From Bacteroidetes bacterium 2013_40CM_41_45 (GTDB taxonomy: Bacteria; Bacteroidota; Bacteroidia; AKYH767-A; 2013-40CM-41-45): a DNA stretch of 64,000 bases. The position numbers and the translations under genes were made by a program. The stretch covers positions 124,001-188,000 of the forward strand of contig NGFH01000001.1 in the NCBI GenBank assembly GCA_002215675.1, in the 5' to 3' direction. Below, one piece after another: positions 60,098 through 64,000 of this stretch. How positions within the stretch are numbered: the stretch's first letter is position 1; each line of letters starts with the position of its first letter. The notes under the pieces are model-generated. The model had not been told where the DNA came from, searched no databases, and saw nothing but the letters and a program-made list of their open reading frames with translations.

Positions 60098-61540
60098 ATG
60101 ATTGGTATGAAGGGCCTGAAAAATATTTCCTGTGTTGTTTTGATTTTCTTCTGCAACGGTTTTTTGTTCGCCCAAAGCGGCTTGCTTGATTTTTACTCCC
60201 AGCTTGGTTTTTCGCACCATGAAAATTCCTCATTGGGAAATGAGGATTTAAGAACATCCAATTATTATCCTTTGAGAGCAACCAACTATAACTGGAATGT
60301 TCCAAACAGTACCTGGGATTTTGCAGATACAACTCTTTACACATACACGAGCCAGGGTTTAGCGGGGTCGCTCACGAAAAAAGACAGCTTTAATAATTTT
60401 ATTACCCGCACGTTAAACTCATACGATGCATCCAATCATTTGATAGAAACTCTTAACCAGTATTGGTCATCGGGCTGGGTAAACAATAACCGCGACACGT
60501 TTGCATTTGACAGTTATAACAACCTTACGCTTCAGGAAAACCTGCAGTGGAACACAAGTCAATGGCTGTTGACGGGGGGCTATACATATTATTACACGTA
60601 CAGTGCAGGAGGAAAAATTCTTACCAAGCTTACACTTACATGGAACACCAGCACGCTGGTTTGGGATACAGTTTCGAGAATAACAAACACCTACAACGCA
60701 GGAAACCAGGTTACTCAAATCATAGGGGAATCGTACAATCTGTCCCTTATGGCGTGGCAATTAATTTCCAAAAAAAACTTTACATATGATGCATCATTTG
60801 TAAATACACAAACCGTAGATTATCAATGGAGCGGAACGCAGTGGGATAACAACACGCAACTCATAAATATTGTATGGAGCAATTGGACGGGAGATGTAAA
60901 TACTTCCAATCCCCAGAGTTATATCTATCAGTTATGGAATGGTTCAAGTTGGGATAATTATAACCGGCTTACGTATGCATATGACGCTTTCGGAAGTGTT
61001 ATTCAGCTTACAGAGCTTTGGGCTTCGGGCAACTGGCGTGATGATTCGCGCCTTTCTGACTTTTATGACAATCAGTTTAATTACACAGGAATTCGTTCAG
61101 AGAGTTGGAATATTTTTACCACGGCCTGGGATACTTCGTATGAATACAAATACATTTATACTTACGATGTAAACAACGCCATCACCGATAGAATTTACCA
61201 GGAGTATGATGTCTTTAATCATGTATTTCAAAATAATTCCCGAACCGTATACTCCGATTTTATTTTTCTGGATGTGGGAGTAAATAGTTTAGCGATAGCA
61301 AATCCTGCCGTAACAATTTATCCTAACCCCGTTACCGATTTTGCTGAAGTAAGCATGCCGGGGAATAATAGTTTGTTTCAGTACAGGGTTTATAACTCAG
61401 CAGGAAAGCTTATGGCGGCAGGGGAGGAGAAGAAAAATAATTTCCGTATCTATAAAGCAGGCCTTGCAGAAGGATTATATCTTTTGCTCATTTCAAACGG
61501 GCAGGGAGCTCATCACATTTTAAAGTTTATTGTTCAATAG
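60098..61540 (+). CDS. T9SS-sorted secreted protein with Trp/Tyr-rich repeats
   Basis: 480 residues with a signal peptide through LFAQ. The mature protein consists of repeats of about 35-45 residues rich in Trp, Tyr, Asn and Ser (pattern W-x-(N)-x-x-R-x-x-x-x-Y-D-x-x-x-N/G-x-x-x-x-x-x-x-x-x-W-x-x-x-x-W), vaguely like YD-repeats of RHS proteins but with Trp pairs. The C-terminus is a type A sorting domain (TIYPNPVTDF to HILKFIVQ). Directly behind the kinase/regulator pair, so it may be an output or sensor-associated surface protein (inference). Confidence 0.82.
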   Translation: MIGMKGLKNISCVVLIFFCNGFLFAQSGLLDFYSQLGFSHHENSSLGNEDLRTSNYYPLRATNYNWNVPNSTWDFADTTLYTYTSQGLAGSLTKKDSFNNFITRTLNSYDASNHLIETLNQYWSSGWVNNNRDTFAFDSYNNLTLQENLQWNTSQWLLTGGYTYYYTYSAGGKILTKLTLTWNTSTLVWDTVSRITNTYNAGNQVTQIIGESYNLSLMAWQLISKKNFTYDASFVNTQTVDYQWSGTQWDNNTQLINIVWSNWTGDVNTSNPQSYIYQLWNGSSWDNYNRLTYAYDAFGSVIQLTELWASGNWRDDSRLSDFYDNQFNYTGIRSESWNIFTTAWDTSYEYKYIYTYDVNNAITDRIYQEYDVFNHVFQNNSRTVYSDFIFLDVGVNSLAIANPAVTIYPNPVTDFAEVSMPGNNSLFQYRVYNSAGKLMAAGEEKKNNFRIYKAGLAEGLYLLLISNGQGAHHILKFIVQ

Positions 61541-61657
61541 TTTTTACCGGGATAAAATAATCATCGGTGAAAATGTTGCTTAACTTTTTATTTTTACCGC
61601 CAGCCCGTTAAAAGGCGGGTCTATTCGCACGCAAACATTTTTCCAAAAAAATATTTT

Positions 61658-63142
61658 ATGGCAAAATCACTATTTGTAAAAAAACCGTTAAGCCTCCTGC
61701 TTGGCGAAGCAGAAGATTCTGAAAAAGGATTGAAGCGGACACTGACCGCGGGCAACCTGGTGGCTCTTGGAATAGGGGCAATTATAGGCGCGGGTTTATT
61801 TGTGCGCACTGCCGCCGCTGCCGCAAACAATGCAGGGCCTGCGGTTACCATCGGATTTATCATTGCAGGCGTTGGCTGTGCATTGGCAGGATTGTGTTAT
61901 GCTGAATTTGCATCTATGATTCCCATTGCCGGCAGCGCCTACACATACAGCTATGCAACTATGGGTGAATTTATTGCCTGGATTATCGGCTGGGATCTGA
62001 TTCTTGAATATGCCCTTGGTGCAGCTACCGTAAGCATTGCGTGGAGCGAATACCTGAATAAACTGCTGGGATATTTTAATGCATCCATTCCCTACCGGTG
62101 GAGTCATTCCCCATTCGAAGTTCTTAAAGATGCAAGCGGCACAGTGATTGAAAGCGGGATAATGAATTTTCCCGCACTTATTATTCTTATCCTTCTCACT
62201 TTGTTATTAATTAAAGGAACCAAGGAATCCGCTTTCGTAAACGGGATTATTGTAGTTACAAAAGTTGCCATCGTTGTTCTCTTCATTGTCTTCGGATGGT
62301 CGTTTATTAATCCGGCAAACCATACTCCGTATATTCCTCATGCCACCACATATACCGATGTGCAAGGCGTGCCTCATAACTTTGGTGGCATACTTGGCAT
62401 TTTGGGTGCAGCCGGAGTTGTGTTTTTTGCCTTTATCGGTTTCGATGCTGTGTCTACCGCAGCGCAGGAAGCAAAAAACCCAAAGAAGGATATGCCTTTA
62501 GGCATACTTGGCTCACTGGCTATCTGCACGGTGCTCTATATTCTCTTCTCGTATGTTCTTACGGGCGTTGCGAGCACAGAAGATTTCCGAACCGCAGGCA
62601 AGGAAGCTTCCGTTGCGTACGCCATTCAAACCTACATGCCCGGTTTCGGATGGCTTGCTAAACTGGTGACCGTTGCAATCCTTGCGGGCTTCTCGTCTGT
62701 AATACTTGTGATGTTGCTTGGGCAGTCGCGCGTATTTTATTCCATGAGTCATGACGGATTATTGCCACGGGCATTTGCTGACATTCATCCTAAGTTCCGT
62801 ACACCCTATAAGTCTAATATGATACTCTTTCTTTTTGTCGGCCTCTTTGCCGCATTTGTTCCGGGAGATATTGCCGGAGACATGACCAGCATTGGAACTT
62901 TGTTTGCATTTATACTTGTATGTGCCGGGGTTATGATAATGCGCAAGACAGAACCAAATGCTCCCCGCCAGTTTAGGACCCCGTTGGTTCCCTTGGTTCC
63001 TATACTAGGGATAATAGTTTGCGGAGCTATGGTATTCGGATTAGGATGGCCCAATTGGTCGCGGCTGCTGGTATGGCTTGTGATAGGTATTATTATTTAT
63101 TTCGGGTACAGTGCAAAACACAGCAGGCTAAGGAATTCGTAA
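61658..63142 (+). CDS. APC-superfamily amino acid permease (CAT type)
   Basis: 494 residues with about 12-14 transmembrane segments. The first helix contains GIGAIIGAGLFVRTAAAAANNAGPAV, characteristic of APC amino acid transporters. The signature FFAFIGFDAVSTAAQEAKNPKKDMPLGIL matches the cationic amino acid transporter subgroup (YfnA-like). Substrate probably basic or neutral amino acids (family inference). Own gene with 117 bp upstream containing no clear promoter match. Confidence 0.93.
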   Translation: MAKSLFVKKPLSLLLGEAEDSEKGLKRTLTAGNLVALGIGAIIGAGLFVRTAAAAANNAGPAVTIGFIIAGVGCALAGLCYAEFASMIPIAGSAYTYSYATMGEFIAWIIGWDLILEYALGAATVSIAWSEYLNKLLGYFNASIPYRWSHSPFEVLKDASGTVIESGIMNFPALIILILLTLLLIKGTKESAFVNGIIVVTKVAIVVLFIVFGWSFINPANHTPYIPHATTYTDVQGVPHNFGGILGILGAAGVVFFAFIGFDAVSTAAQEAKNPKKDMPLGILGSLAICTVLYILFSYVLTGVASTEDFRTAGKEASVAYAIQTYMPGFGWLAKLVTVAILAGFSSVILVMLLGQSRVFYSMSHDGLLPRAFADIHPKFRTPYKSNMILFLFVGLFAAFVPGDIAGDMTSIGTLFAFILVCAGVMIMRKTEPNAPRQFRTPLVPLVPILGIIVCGAMVFGLGWPNWSRLLVWLVIGIIIYFGYSAKHSRLRNS

Positions 63143-63182
63143 CATCTCGCTTTTTCTTTTTATAGAAGCCCGTTAGTAATTC

Positions 63183-63214
63183 TCTTCTCTTCTAAAGAGG
63201 AGTGCTTCTTTTTT
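63183..63214 (+). terminator. terminator after the permease gene
   Basis: Stem CTTCTCT/AGAGGAG with one wobble pair and a 5-base loop, followed by TGCTTCTTTTTT. Confidence 0.55.
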
Positions 63215-63327
63215 CAGGTTAAATCAGAATTACTTTTTCCAAAAAAAATAATTTAGTAATCTGATAATAAATATTTTGTTTTTACGTTATCTTGTTTTAA
63301 CCTGATAAACCTGAAAACCAAACCGCC

Positions 63328-64000
63328 ATGAAAACTTCTTACTCTCTTCGTTGTGCACTCATACTGGTGTCAATCGGCATTGGCAACAATTCATTTGCGC
63401 AGGTTAATACTTTCGAAAAAACATTCGGGGGAAATAAATCGGATTACGGTCACGCGTTTGCTGTTACCAGCGATGGCGGATTTATTATCACCGGGTTGAC
63501 ATTAAGCTTCGGTGATACATTAGGCGATACGTACCTGGTAAAAACAGATGCGAGTGGAAATCAGCAATGGGTTAAGATAATAAGCGGCCCGCAACTGGAA
63601 GGCGGAAACTCTGTTGTGCAAACTACAGACGGAGGATATTTTATTGTATGTCACACCGAGAGCTATGGCGCAGGCGACTGCGATTCCTGGGCGATTAAAA
63701 CAGACAATCTAGGAAACATTCAATGGAGTCAGACTTATGGCAGTCCCTTTGATGACGTTGGTTACAGGGGCATCCAAACCACAGATGGACACTATGTAGT
63801 TACCGGAATATACAGAGGCAGCGATTGGCATGGCGATGCCTTTGTTGCCAAATACGCTCCTGACGGAACCCCGGAATGGATTAAGAACTACGGAGACACA
63901 TCAGGGACAGAAGAACCTTTTCATATTCTTCAGACAACAGATGGAGGATTTCTTGTTGCCGGTGAAACCACTTCAAATACGAACGGGCTAAAAGATATTT
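63328..64000 (+). CDS. secreted repeat protein (SBBP/delta-60-like), 3' end missing
   Basis: Partial: at least 224 residues, open to the window end with no stop. Signal peptide (MKTSYSLRCALILVSIGIGNNSFAQ), then repeats of about 50 residues with the motif QTTDGGYFIV, KTDNLGNIQW and YGSPFDDVGY, typical of beta-propeller SBBP/delta-60-like repeats in Bacteroidota secreted proteins, often ending in a T9SS domain. That end is outside the window. Confidence 0.85.
   Translation, partial: MKTSYSLRCALILVSIGIGNNSFAQVNTFEKTFGGNKSDYGHAFAVTSDGGFIITGLTLSFGDTLGDTYLVKTDASGNQQWVKIISGPQLEGGNSVVQTTDGGYFIVCHTESYGAGDCDSWAIKTDNLGNIQWSQTYGSPFDDVGYRGIQTTDGHYVVTGIYRGSDWHGDAFVAKYAPDGTPEWIKNYGDTSGTEEPFHILQTTDGGFLVAGETTSNTNGLKDI

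Overview
The window reads as a chromosomal segment of a Bacteroidota bacterium. Seven complete genes encode large secreted proteins with a C-terminal sorting domain for type IX secretion (T9SS), and an eighth, cut by the window end, looks similar. Candidate promoters fit the Bacteroidota pattern TTG-N19-21-TAnnTTTG, Shine-Dalgarno sites are mostly absent, several genes use TTG or GTG starts, and ispG has the long form typical of this phylum. No rRNA, tRNA, CRISPR array, transposase or prophage gene was seen. The segment may lie on the origin side of the chromosome: it carries gyrB, mnmG (gidA) and a near-perfect parS-like ParB site just behind mnmG.

Layout. 1-7 kb: asd, convergent with a minus-strand operon rpiB-ridA-ileS-dksA-like-lspA. 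7-13 kb: a secreted MORN-type repeat protein, then a 1222-residue T9SS protein with BNR-like, PKD and jelly-roll domains, and a small acidic/basic ORF. 13-22 kb, mostly minus strand: a MltD-like lytic transglycosylase, an S46 dipeptidyl-peptidase, an outer-membrane protein plus cytochrome c pair, a LuxR-type regulator, small envelope proteins and a T9SS protein; a GNAT acetyltransferase stands alone on plus. 22-30 kb, plus strand: a RemB/Wzi-like outer-membrane protein, wecA-like and wecB genes (surface polysaccharide), a PyrR-like phosphoribosyltransferase and a second BNR-type T9SS protein. 30-41 kb, housekeeping: a BamA/TamA-like protein, ung, OsmC, DUF421, a tiny lipoprotein, ispG, gyrB, aroK-terC and a cysteine desulfurase. 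41-51 kb: two tandem paralogous T9SS adhesin-like giants of about 1650 and 1619 residues. 51-55 kb: small envelope and cytochrome genes and a membrane protein/winged-helix regulator pair. 55-64 kb, plus strand: mnmG, parS-like site, methyltransferase, histidine kinase, PAS-LytTR response regulator, a Trp/Tyr-rich T9SS protein, an APC permease and the start of another secreted repeat protein.

The most unusual signals are non-coding or sub-genic. (1) Short quasi-tandem repeat tracts of several different sequence families occur in intergenic DNA and also in frame inside ispG (three different families in one gene) and mnmG. (2) Three hairpins share a CCGUAA hexaloop while their stems differ but keep pairing. 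(3) A parS-like site follows mnmG. (4) An 18-bp perfect palindrome sits at the predicted transcription start of one giant adhesin gene. (5) An inverted repeat overlaps the promoter of the winged-helix regulator operon. (6) The two giant adhesins share a core that is far more similar than their flanks, which suggests gene conversion or recent segmental duplication. I saw no complete new defence or mobile system. Functions are read from sequence motifs and family knowledge; nothing was searched against a database.
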